Assembly: GCF_000497445.1 (NCBI RefSeq) | Contig: NZ_CM002285.1 | Span: 1,507,479 to 1,549,788, forward strand | Direction of reading: 5' to 3' | Source: Streptomyces roseochromogenus subsp. oscitans DS 12.976 | GTDB lineage: Bacteria > Actinomycetota > Actinomycetes > Streptomycetales > Streptomycetaceae | DNA: 42,310 nucleotides | In this document: positions 24,284 through 32,695 of the stretch, piece after piece | How the letters are laid out: each line of letters starts with the position of its first letter | Position numbering within the stretch: the first letter of the stretch is position 1 | Notes under the pieces: model-generated | Seen by the model: the letters and a program-made list of their open reading frames with translations, nothing else | What the model was told of the DNA's origin: nothing | Database searches by the model: none | Position numbers and translations under genes: made by a program

Positions 24284-26677
24284 GTGACCCGGTCCAGACG
24301 CAGACGCACACGCAGACGCGGCCTGACAGCCGCGCTCACCGCGATCCTCACCGCTGTTCCCGCTCTCTGGTTCGCCGCTCCCGCGGCCCAGGCCGACCCC
24401 GCGCCCCACACTCCGGCGGCCCACCGCTCGGCCGACACCGGCCCCGCCGTACGCCACGACACCTCCCCCACCCTGCGTTCCATGGCCGCCCACGCACACC
24501 ACGGGCACCATGGCAAGAAGGTGCAGGACGACGATCCCGGTGAGCAGCGGCTGCCGCACCCGCCCGCCTCTCCCCTCCCCGACCCGGTCGTCCAGTCCAG
24601 CCCGGGTGGCCCGTCCGCGCCCTCCACAGGGACGAATTTCGAGGGCATCGGCGCCGGCAACTACTCGATCACCGGCGTCCCGCCGGACCCCAACGCGGCC
24701 GTCGGCGCCGGCCAGATCGTCGAGACCGTGAACACCGCCTACGCGGTGTACTCCAAGTCCGGCGCCACGGTCCTCGCTCCGACCGACACCAGCACGCTCT
24801 GGTCCGGGTTCGGTGGCTCCTGCCAGACCACCAACGACGGTGACGCGGTGGTCCGCTGGGACACGCTCGCGAGCCGCTGGGTGGTGACACAGTTCGCCAA
24901 CGTCTCCTCGGCCTCCGGGCCGTACTACGAGTGCGTGGCCGTCTCCACCGGCACGGACGCGACCGGCAGCTACTACCGCTACTCGTTCCAGTACGCCGAC
25001 TTCCCGGACTACCCGAAGCTGTCGGTGTGGCCGGACGCGTACTACGTCACGTACAACATGTTCACCGCCTCCGGCAGCTTCCTCGACGCCGAGGCGTGCG
25101 CGCTGAACAGGTCAGCCATGCTGACCGGTGCGGCCGCGGGCCAGCAGTGCTTCACCACCTCGTCCTCCTACGGCGGCCTGCTCGGCGCCGACCTGGACGG
25201 CTCGACCGCGCCACCGTCCGGCGAACCGGAGCTGATGACGGGTCTGGGGACGACGAGTACGACACTGGCGTACTGGAAGTTCCACACCGACTGGACCACT
25301 CCGGCCAACTCCAGCTTCAGCGGGCCGACTTCGCTGACCGTGGCGTCGTACACCACGGCCTGTGGCAGCTCGGGCACCTGCATCCCGCAGAGCGGGACCA
25401 GTCAGCAGTTGGACTCGCTCTCCGACCGGTTGATGTTCCGGCTGGCGTACCGGAACTTCGGGGACCATGAGTCGCTGGTGGTCAACCATGCGGTGACGGC
25501 AGGCAGTTCGGTGGGCGTGCGCTGGTACGAGCTGCGGATGTCCGGCGGGAATCCGACCGTGTACCAGCAGGGGACGTACGCGCCCGACTCCACCTACCGG
25601 TGGATGGGCTCGATCGCCGAGGACAAGGCGGGCAACATCGCCCTCGGCTACTCCCAGTCCTCGTCCTCGGCGCACCCGTCGAGCCGGTACACCGGACGCC
25701 TGGCCGGGGACACCCTCGGCACGATGACACAGGGCGAGGTCACCGCGATCACCGGCGGCGGCTCGCAGACGAGTTACAGCCGCTGGGGCGACTACACCTC
25801 GATGGCCGTCGACCCCACGGACGACTGCACCTTCTGGTACACGAACGAGTACATCCCGGCCAACGGCAACTTCAACTGGCACACCAGGCTCGCCTCGTTC
25901 ACGCTGCCCAACTGCGGCTCCACCGCGAGCAATGACTTCTCGGTGTCCGTCAGCCCGGCCTCGGCGAGCGTCGCGGCAGGTTCCCCGGCGACCACCACCG
26001 TGTCCACCGCGGTCACCTCCGGCTCGGCGCAGTCGGTGAGCCTGTCCGCGTCCGGGCTGCCCAGCGGGGCGACCGCGTCCTTCACCCCGTCGACGGTGAC
26101 CGCCGGCGGCTCGTCGACGCTGACGGTGGGCACGTCCTCGTCGACGCCGGCGGGAACGTACAACATCACCGTCACGGGTACGGGCGCTTCGGCCACCCAC
26201 ACCGCCACCTTCACGCTGACGGTCACCTCCGGCGGCGGTGGCGGGATCACCAACGGCGGCTTCGAGACGGGCAGTCTGACCGGCTGGACCTCGACGGGAA
26301 CCACGTCCGTGGTCAACTCCGGTGCCCACAGCGGGACATACGCCGCCCGCGTCGGCGGCACCTCGCCGACCAACGGCGACTCCTCGATCGCCCAGACCTT
26401 CACCGCACCGTCCGGGACCAGCACGCTCGGCTTCTTCTACAACGTGACCTGCCCGGACACGCTCACCTACGACTGGGCGACGGCCACCCTGAAGGACAAC
26501 ACCACCGGTACGACCACCACGGTGCTGGCCAAGACCTGTGTGTCGTCCTCCGGCTGGATCCAGAAGACCGCCTCGGTCACGGCCGGGCACAGCTACACGC
26601 TCACCCTGATCAGCCACGACGACAACTACTCGGGTGACGCCACCTACACCCGCTACGACGACGTGACCCTCTCCTGA
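24284..26677 (+). CDS. Secreted beta-propeller protein with C-terminal NGGFE domain
   Basis: 797-residue exported protein. An Arg-rich n-region (TRSRRRRTRRR) and a signal peptide ending AAQADP are followed by a propeller-like region (about residues 110-550) with repeated VVRWDTLASRWVVTQF and YPKLSVWPDAYYVTYN segments. Next comes an Ig-like domain (about 555-645, VSVSPASASVAAGSPATTT), a Gly linker and a jelly-roll-like domain beginning NGGFETGSLTGW (about 655-797), a common carbohydrate-binding module form. No catalytic residues are recognised. The GTG at 24284 is set by GAAAGGA 7 nt upstream. The C-terminal domain is about 80% identical by eye to the N-terminal domain of the next protein. Confidence 0.85.
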   Translation: MTRSRRRRTRRRGLTAALTAILTAVPALWFAAPAAQADPAPHTPAAHRSADTGPAVRHDTSPTLRSMAAHAHHGHHGKKVQDDDPGEQRLPHPPASPLPDPVVQSSPGGPSAPSTGTNFEGIGAGNYSITGVPPDPNAAVGAGQIVETVNTAYAVYSKSGATVLAPTDTSTLWSGFGGSCQTTNDGDAVVRWDTLASRWVVTQFANVSSASGPYYECVAVSTGTDATGSYYRYSFQYADFPDYPKLSVWPDAYYVTYNMFTASGSFLDAEACALNRSAMLTGAAAGQQCFTTSSSYGGLLGADLDGSTAPPSGEPELMTGLGTTSTTLAYWKFHTDWTTPANSSFSGPTSLTVASYTTACGSSGTCIPQSGTSQQLDSLSDRLMFRLAYRNFGDHESLVVNHAVTAGSSVGVRWYELRMSGGNPTVYQQGTYAPDSTYRWMGSIAEDKAGNIALGYSQSSSSAHPSSRYTGRLAGDTLGTMTQGEVTAITGGGSQTSYSRWGDYTSMAVDPTDDCTFWYTNEYIPANGNFNWHTRLASFTLPNCGSTASNDFSVSVSPASASVAAGSPATTTVSTAVTSGSAQSVSLSASGLPSGATASFTPSTVTAGGSSTLTVGTSSSTPAGTYNITVTGTGASATHTATFTLTVTSGGGGGITNGGFETGSLTGWTSTGTTSVVNSGAHSGTYAARVGGTSPTNGDSSIAQTFTAPSGTSTLGFFYNVTCPDTLTYDWATATLKDNTTGTTTTVLAKTCVSSSGWIQKTASVTAGHSYTLTLISHDDNYSGDATYTRYDDVTLS

Positions 26678-26782
26678 TCCACCGGACTGATCCACCGACG
26701 TCGTCCCCCGGGGTGGGCCGCCCACCGCGCATCGGTCGCCCACCCCGCCACCGAACCGCCATCCACGACAAGGGGTCTCCTC

Positions 26783-28696
26783 ATGTCGCGCACCGCTCTC
26801 CGCAGATCCGTCGCGACCACCGTCACCGCCCTGCTCTCCCTGGGCGGGCTGCTCCTCGCCTCGCACCCGGCCCTCGCCGACGTCTCCAACGGCGGCTTCG
26901 AGTCGGGCAGTCTGACCGGCTGGACGACCGCCGGTACGACTGCAGTGGTCAACTCCGGCGCCCACAGCGGGACATACGCCGCCCGTGTCGGCGGCACCAC
27001 GCCCACCAACGGCGACTCGTCGATCGCCCAGACCTTCACCGCGCCGACCAGCGCCAACCAACTGTCCTTCTGGTACAGTGTCACCTGCCCAGACACGCTC
27101 ACCTACGACTGGGCCACGGCCACCCTCGCCGACACGACGGCCGGCACCACGACGACCGTGCTGGCCAAGACCTGCACCAACGGCCAGGGCTGGCAGCAGG
27201 TCACCTCGGCCGTTACCGCCGGGCACAGCTACACCCTCACACTCGTCAGCCACGACGACAACTACGCGGGCGACGCCACCTACACGCTCTACGACGACGT
27301 CGCCTTCACCACCGCCACCCCGCCGCCCGGTCTGACCCAGGTCAGCACGGACCCGTTCACCAACACCTCCAGTCAGCACGCCACCGAGCTGGAACCCGAC
27401 ACCTTCGCGTACGGCAACACGATCGTCGCCTCCTCCCAGGTCGGCCGGTTCACCGACGGCGGCTCCTCCGACATCGGCTGGAACACCTCCACCGACGGCG
27501 GCACAACCTGGCAGCACGGCATGCTCCCCGGCATCACCACCTACCAGGGCGGCACCTGGGCCCGCGTCTCGGACCCGTCCGTTGCCTACGACGCCAAGCA
27601 CGGCACCTGGATGGTCACCGGACTGGTCATCGACTCCAACGTCAACGGCGCAGGCGTCACCGTCAGCCGCTCCGCGAACGGCACCAGCTGGCAGAACCCC
27701 GTCATGGCGGTCGGCAACGACGGCCAGGGCTACGACAAGGAATGGATCGTCTGCGACAACAGCACCTCCAGCGCGTACTACGGCACCTGCTATGTCGAGG
27801 TCGACATCACCTCGTCCGGCAACCGTGTGGTCATGAGCCGGTCCACCGACGGCGGCGCCACCTGGTCCAGCCCCGTGTCGCCCTCCGGCAATCCGACCGG
27901 GCTGGGCGGCCAGCCGCTCGTCCAGCCGAACGGCACGGTCGTGGTCCCCTACTCCACCAACGGGTCCTCGATTCGTGCCTTCAACTCCACCAATGGCGGC
28001 TCCAGTTGGAGCTCCAGCACGCTGATCGCCAACGTCAGCAGCCACGCCGTGGCCGGCAACCTCCGCGACGGTGAGGGCCTGCCGTCCGCCGAGATCGACG
28101 GCTCCGGCAAGATCTACGTCGCCTGGCAGGACTGCCGCTTCCGCTCCGGCTGCCCCGCCAACGACATCGTCTACTCCACCTCGACCAACGGCACCAGCTG
28201 GTCGGCCGTGACCCGCGTCCCGATCGACGCCACCACCAGCAGCGTCGACCACTTCATCCCCGGCATCGGCATCGACCCCACCACCTCGGGCAGCACGGCG
28301 AAGATCGGCCTCTACTACTACTTCTACCCGGACGCCAATTGCACCTCCTCCACCTGCCAGCTGGAGGTCGGCTACATCTCCTCCGCCAACGGCGGCAGCA
28401 CCTGGAGCAGGCCGGCCACCGTCGCAGGGCCCATGTCCCTGTCCCAGATCGCCGACACCACGCAGGGCAGCATGGTCGGCGACTACATCTCCACCTCGGT
28501 CATCAGCGGCAAGGCCGTCTCCACCTTCGCCGTGGGCAAGACGCCGGCCAACGGCCAGGCCTTCGACGAAGCCCTCTACACCGCAGGGCCTCTCGCCGTC
28601 ACCGGCGGCAGCGCCCGCTCGACCGCCCACGGCGCGGCGAGCGTCACCGCCCCCTCCAAGTCCGCCGGATCCGGCCCCCTGCCGACTCGGCGCTGA
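26783..28696 (+). CDS. Secreted sialidase-like (BNR/Asp-box) protein with N-terminal NGGFE domain
   Basis: 637-residue exported protein. The signal peptide ends ALA-DVSNGG. Residues about 34-178 are the NGGFESGSLTGW domain shared with the C-terminus of the upstream protein. Residues about 190-600 form a sialidase-fold propeller with Asp-box motifs: STDGGTTWQ, SANGTSWQ, STDGGATWS, STNGGSSWS, STNGTSWS and SANGGSTWS. The Arg triad and nucleophile Tyr of true sialidases are not evident, so an enzyme role is not claimed. A short Ser/Ala-rich tail ends it. It lies 105 nt after the first propeller gene, and the 14-bp hairpin after the stop suggests the two form one transcript. Confidence 0.88.
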   Translation: MSRTALRRSVATTVTALLSLGGLLLASHPALADVSNGGFESGSLTGWTTAGTTAVVNSGAHSGTYAARVGGTTPTNGDSSIAQTFTAPTSANQLSFWYSVTCPDTLTYDWATATLADTTAGTTTTVLAKTCTNGQGWQQVTSAVTAGHSYTLTLVSHDDNYAGDATYTLYDDVAFTTATPPPGLTQVSTDPFTNTSSQHATELEPDTFAYGNTIVASSQVGRFTDGGSSDIGWNTSTDGGTTWQHGMLPGITTYQGGTWARVSDPSVAYDAKHGTWMVTGLVIDSNVNGAGVTVSRSANGTSWQNPVMAVGNDGQGYDKEWIVCDNSTSSAYYGTCYVEVDITSSGNRVVMSRSTDGGATWSSPVSPSGNPTGLGGQPLVQPNGTVVVPYSTNGSSIRAFNSTNGGSSWSSSTLIANVSSHAVAGNLRDGEGLPSAEIDGSGKIYVAWQDCRFRSGCPANDIVYSTSTNGTSWSAVTRVPIDATTSSVDHFIPGIGIDPTTSGSTAKIGLYYYFYPDANCTSSTCQLEVGYISSANGGSTWSRPATVAGPMSLSQIADTTQGSMVGDYISTSVISGKAVSTFAVGKTPANGQAFDEALYTAGPLAVTGGSARSTAHGAASVTAPSKSAGSGPLPTRR

Positions 28697-28716
28697 TCTC
28701 TCCGCTTGTCCGTTCC

Positions 28717-28750
28717 GAGGTGCGTTCCGGTGTCCGCCGGAACGCACCTC
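28717..28750 (+). terminator. Strong terminator after the propeller gene pair
   Basis: Perfect 14-bp stem (28717-28730 with 28737-28750) and 6-nt loop TGTCCG, 20 nt after the stop of the Asp-box protein. Confidence 0.85.
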
Positions 28751-28825
28751 TGTGACAGCCGGAGTGCCGCCCCCGGGCCATGCCCGCGCCCGGAACCGAC
28801 CAGCGCGGTGGGGCGTCCAACCCGT

Positions 28826-29239
28826 ATGAAGCGCCCCCTGCGCACGACGCTCGCCGTCCCGGCCCTGGCCGCCGTGCTGTCGGCTGCCGGATGCGCGGAC
28901 TCCCGCGGGTCCGGAACACCGGGCGCGTCCGGCTCCGGGATCGAGGGCCGCACCACGGTCGACGGCGGCTGCCCGGTGATCCGCGTACACAGCCCCTGCC
29001 CCGACCGGCCCCTGCGCGCCCGGCTGACCATCACCGGCCGGGGTGCCGAAAGGACGGTCGCCGAGACCACCAGCGGTGCCGACGGCCACTTCCGTGTCTC
29101 ACTGCCGCCGGGCACCTACACCGTCCATCCCGCCAACCTCACCGGCGCGGTCGCGCCGATCGCCCAGCCGACGAACGTCACCGTCACCGTCGGACGGTTC
29201 GCCACGGTCGTCATCCCGTTCGACTCGCGTATCCGCTGA
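28826..29239 (+). CDS. Small lipoprotein with carboxypeptidase-regulatory-like domain
   Basis: 137-residue exported lipoprotein. The signal peptide ends in the lipobox LSAAGC near residue 20. The mature part has a transthyretin-like fold: GIEGRTTVDGGCPVIRV, then ETTSGADGHFRVSLPPGTYTV and TNVTVTVGRFATVVIPFDS. The SGADGHFRVSLPPGTY strand is characteristic of carboxypeptidase-regulatory-like domains. The ligand is unknown. The start ATG at 28826 lacks a clear ribosome site; earlier starts would put residues before the signal. It follows the strong terminator, so it has its own promoter. Confidence 0.7.
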   Translation: MKRPLRTTLAVPALAAVLSAAGCADSRGSGTPGASGSGIEGRTTVDGGCPVIRVHSPCPDRPLRARLTITGRGAERTVAETTSGADGHFRVSLPPGTYTVHPANLTGAVAPIAQPTNVTVTVGRFATVVIPFDSRIR

Positions 29240-29315
29240 GTCCCCCTGCTCCCGAGGGGAACCGAACCGCGGTCGAGAACGTCGCACGGGCGTCCAGCCG
29301 TACGAAGGAGTGGTC

Positions 29316-29816
29316 ATGATGAGGGACAGCAGCAGACCCGGACGCGTGTCCTGGCCTCGGCTCGGAGCCGTGCTGGTGACCGTCTCCTGCCTCGTGACCG
29401 CCTGCGGAGGCAGCGGCCACGGCTCGCACCCGGACGCGACACCACCGGCCCCTTCGGCCGATCCTGTCACCCGAGGCCCCTCGCAGAGCAGTCCCGGCAC
29501 ACCGCGCCCCCGCTGCGTCACCCGCTCCGCAACCCTCACCCACGGCCCCGGCGAGCCCTCCGTACACGACCTGTGCGTGCGATCCGGTACGACGGTCACC
29601 GTGATCCTTCAGCCCCGCCCCCAGGGCCCCTGGCCGCGGCCGCGCACCAGCAACCCGATGCTGGCGCTCGTGACGTCCACCGCCACCGACGGCAAGGGCG
29701 CCACCCGCGTGACGGTGCGTTCCGCGCGCACCGGGTCGGTGACCATCACCTGGGGGCCGGACAGCACGCCGGTCTTCACGCTTCGGCTGAGTGTGGCGGC
29801 GTATCCGGTGCAGTGA
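29316..29816 (+). CDS. Small secreted lipoprotein, unknown function
   Basis: 166-residue lipoprotein not recognised as a named family. The signal peptide ends at VTACGG (Cys near residue 29), then a Ser/Pro/Gly-rich linker to about residue 65. A compact all-beta-looking domain follows with two Cys (RCVTRS and HDLCVRSG), likely a disulfide outside the cell, and VTITWGPDSTPVFTLRLSV at the end. GAAGGAG 6 nt before the first of two adjacent ATGs (29316, 29319) supports the start. It lies 76 nt after the other lipoprotein gene and may be co-transcribed. Confidence 0.7.
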   Translation: MMRDSSRPGRVSWPRLGAVLVTVSCLVTACGGSGHGSHPDATPPAPSADPVTRGPSQSSPGTPRPRCVTRSATLTHGPGEPSVHDLCVRSGTTVTVILQPRPQGPWPRPRTSNPMLALVTSTATDGKGATRVTVRSARTGSVTITWGPDSTPVFTLRLSVAAYPVQ

Positions 29817-29829
29817 GCCCGAACGTCGG

Positions 29830-29868
29830 ACGGCCGGTGCGCCCCGTAAGAGGGGCCGCACCGGCCGT
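29830..29868. terminator. Bidirectional terminator between converging genes
   Basis: A 12-bp stem (29830-29841 with 29857-29868) continues, after one unpaired C, into CCCC/GGGG around GTAAGA. It separates the lipoprotein gene from the leftward large propeller gene. Confidence 0.85.
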
Positions 29869-29897
29869 CGTCGTACGACGCAGCGTACGGGTGGTAA

Positions 29898-32576
29898 TCA
29901 GTCCTTACGGGCCTTGAGGCGCCGTACGTCGAAGGACCAGATGCCGCGTCCGTGGGTGGCGGCGTACAGCGTGCCGTCGGGGCCGAGGCGCAGCTGCATC
30001 ACGGCCGTGGTGGGCAGGTCGTGGCCCAGGACCAGCCACTTCGTGGCGCCGGCGGGGCGGTAGAAGGTGGCCAGGTCGGTGCCGAGGGCGAGGCCGCCGT
30101 TCGGGAGGAGCTTGACGGTGTCGGCGGGGACGTCGGGCAGGTTGGCCGAGATGTCCGTCCAGCTGGCGCCGCCGTCCTTGGACTCGAAGACGTGGCCCAC
30201 GCCGGCGCCCGGTCCCTCGGTCCACTTGCGGGAGAAGCCGTTGATCGCCACGTACACGTGCTGGGCGTCGGCCGGGTCGATCTCGAAGCCGGAGACGTAC
30301 CGGTTCGGGATGGTGCCGTCGACCGGGAGGTTGAGCTGGTGCCAGCCGGTGCCGTCGGCGTTGCCGACCGCGATGCCCCGGGTGAAGCCCTGGTTGTTGC
30401 AGGGCCCGCACCAGCCGACGTACACCGTGCCACCCGAAGACGCCACGGCCGTGGCCACATGGCCCTCACCGAGGTCGTAGGCGTTCGCCCACTCCTTGCC
30501 GGAGCGGATCGCGAAGCCCTTGGTGTTCACCCACACGTGCCGGCCACCGGCGATCCAGGTGCCCGTGTCCTTGGCGTCGGCGGCGATCGGGGCGATGAAG
30601 CGGGCGCCCGCGCCGCCCTGGTCCTTGTCCGGCGGGGCGACCTCGTACTCGGTGGCCTTCGACGGGTCCGTCGACCACGAGCCGTCGTTCACACCACAGT
30701 TCTGCGTGACCCACACGTCCAGGTAGACGTACTCGGCGGCGATGTTGCAGCCGTTGGCCGGGTCGGCGATCGTGTCACCGCCGTCACCGCCGAAGTTCGA
30801 ACCCATCACCTTGTCACGGCCGCGCAGGATCGACTGACCGTTGTCCTGCAGGCCACCGGTCACCGAGACGCCACCATTGGTGAGGTCCTTGCCGACGCCC
30901 ACCGAGTAGTACTGGAGGGTGTCGAGGGTGCCGTCGCTCAGGGACTGCCAGTCCTTGGCGTGGCCGCCGGAGTCGACCGCGCCGTTGAGCGGGCGGCGGT
31001 AGATGCCGCCGTCGTTGCCGACGTACGCCCAGGTCTTGCCCTGGTAGCTGCCGATCGCGACCGCGTGCTGGTCGGAGTGGGTCGTGGGCGAGCAGTCACC
31101 CGTCTGCTTCGAGGGGTCGATGCTCCAGCAGGGGAAGGGGAAGTTCCAGTACGGGCCCGGAGTCGTCCAGCTCTGCCCGCCGTTCTTGGTCTCGAAGACC
31201 TCCTCCAGACCGAGGTAGAGGTGATCCGGGTTGGCCGGGTCGACCTGGAGGAACTGGTTGTACCAGGCCTGGATGCCGGGCATGTAACCCGCGCTCTGCA
31301 GTGCCGATCCGGACGCCTTCAGCTTGGTGTAGTCCGCGATCAGCGTCCACGGCCCGAACGGCGAGCCGTTCTTCGACACATACACGCCCTTGAGCCCGCT
31401 GTCCGGGTTGGCGGCCATCTGCGCCGGGGACTGGTCGATGGCGTACAGCCGCGAGCCGTCGGCCGCCGAAGCGAACGTCACGTTGCCGACGTCGGCACTG
31501 CTGGTCGGCAGGTCACCAAGCCCGCTGACCGGCTTCCAGCTGCCGTCGTCAGCCTTCGCGTACAACCCGTTGTAGGTGTCACCGCCACGCCAGCCCACCG
31601 CAAGGAGAACCTTGTTCGGGTCCTTGGGGTCCACAGCGATGTCGTTGGCGATGTTCTTGTACGGCGCGCTCGGGTCGTCCGCCTTCGAACCGCCCGGCAG
31701 ATAATCCGGGTTGGGCGCGAACTCGTGCTTCCACGGACCGGACAGGGTGGTCGTGGAGTGCGACCACACGCCGGTGCTGGTCGCCGCCCACACCGTGGTG
31801 CCCGCGAAGCGCAGCGCGTGGATGACCGTGGACTCCAGCTCGGCACCACCCACGCGGTCACCGGGCTGGAACTGCCCGTGGCGCGGGTCCTTCAGGACGT
31901 AGACGCCCGTACCCACGAAAGACGTCGCCCCGGTGTTGGACTCGCCGGTGGCGTACCAGAGCCGCTGCCGGCCGTCGAGAGCGAGGGTGCCCGTCGACAG
32001 GGACGGCAGCTTGTCGGCGATCGGCTTCCAGTGCCCGCCGCCGGTCGTCGAGCGGAAGACACCACCGTTGGCGCCACCCGCGTACACATAGCCCTGGTCG
32101 TCCGCGGCGATCCCGGTGATCCGGCCGGTCACCTTGCCCGCGCCGCCACTGGAGTTGGAGTTCACATCGCGGTAGCGGGGATCGTCGGAGTTGTACGCCT
32201 TCTTCGTGACGTGGTCCCAGCCGCCGCTCGTGTGCCGCATCGACTGCAACTGCTGCCAGGCCGCCCCGTAGGCGCCGGGCGCGACCACACCGGGCGCGGT
32301 GCGCGCCTCGGTGAACTGTGCCGTCGACTCGGCGGAGTTCTCCGCCTCGTCGGCGCCGCCGTCATCGCCGCCCTCTGCCGCGGCGAGGGCGGACATGCCG
32401 TGGCCCGCGTGCACCGCCTTGATGTGCTCACGGCCGATGGCGGCCTGGTGGCGCGCCTGCCAGGGCCGCGGTCTGGTGTTGTTCGACGACGCGAACGACT
32501 GGGTGGTCACCAGTCCGAACGCGGCCGCCACGACGGTGCAGGTGATGAACCGCCGCTGATGCCTCGTGGGCAGCAT
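29898..32576 (-). CDS. Large secreted multi-bladed propeller protein (sortilin/BNR type)
   Basis: 892-residue exported protein. The signal peptide lies near residues 12-32, followed by a His/Ala/Glu-rich linker to about 110, then a propeller reaching the C-terminus. Asp-box-like blade motifs are FRSTTGGGHWKP, FETKNGGQSWTT and FESKDGGASWTD. VAVDP- and QVDPANPDHLYLGL-type turns repeat between blades, as in plant photosystem-assembly/xyloglucanase-like ten-bladed propellers. It ends with YAATHGRGIWSF, the usual closing strand of this group. Enzyme activity cannot be assigned. The ATG at 32576 is fixed by GGGAGGAGAGGGC upstream; a longer reading adds residues before the signal. Confidence 0.88.
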   Translation of the reverse strand: MLPTRHQRRFITCTVVAAAFGLVTTQSFASSNNTRPRPWQARHQAAIGREHIKAVHAGHGMSALAAAEGGDDGGADEAENSAESTAQFTEARTAPGVVAPGAYGAAWQQLQSMRHTSGGWDHVTKKAYNSDDPRYRDVNSNSSGGAGKVTGRITGIAADDQGYVYAGGANGGVFRSTTGGGHWKPIADKLPSLSTGTLALDGRQRLWYATGESNTGATSFVGTGVYVLKDPRHGQFQPGDRVGGAELESTVIHALRFAGTTVWAATSTGVWSHSTTTLSGPWKHEFAPNPDYLPGGSKADDPSAPYKNIANDIAVDPKDPNKVLLAVGWRGGDTYNGLYAKADDGSWKPVSGLGDLPTSSADVGNVTFASAADGSRLYAIDQSPAQMAANPDSGLKGVYVSKNGSPFGPWTLIADYTKLKASGSALQSAGYMPGIQAWYNQFLQVDPANPDHLYLGLEEVFETKNGGQSWTTPGPYWNFPFPCWSIDPSKQTGDCSPTTHSDQHAVAIGSYQGKTWAYVGNDGGIYRRPLNGAVDSGGHAKDWQSLSDGTLDTLQYYSVGVGKDLTNGGVSVTGGLQDNGQSILRGRDKVMGSNFGGDGGDTIADPANGCNIAAEYVYLDVWVTQNCGVNDGSWSTDPSKATEYEVAPPDKDQGGAGARFIAPIAADAKDTGTWIAGGRHVWVNTKGFAIRSGKEWANAYDLGEGHVATAVASSGGTVYVGWCGPCNNQGFTRGIAVGNADGTGWHQLNLPVDGTIPNRYVSGFEIDPADAQHVYVAINGFSRKWTEGPGAGVGHVFESKDGGASWTDISANLPDVPADTVKLLPNGGLALGTDLATFYRPAGATKWLVLGHDLPTTAVMQLRLGPDGTLYAATHGRGIWSFDVRRLKARKD

Positions 32577-32695
32577 GCCCTCTCCTCCCTGCAGCGGGCA
32601 TATGGGGGTGTCCCGGTGCAGGAGGGATCTTGGCGTGACCACAACAGCCACACAAAGGGCTCACAGGAAAAATGGCGGGTTGTTTACCTTGCGCA

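Noticed and set aside
26783..28696. True sialidase (neuraminidase) activity for the Asp-box proteins
   Set aside because: Asp boxes mark the fold only. I could not identify the Arg triad, the acid Asp or the Tyr nucleophile.
25112..29089. Very long minus-strand open frame opposite the propeller genes
   Set aside because: Low-complexity Gly/Val/Asp/Arg composition, no ribosome site, and antisense to two signal-bearing genes and a lipoprotein gene.
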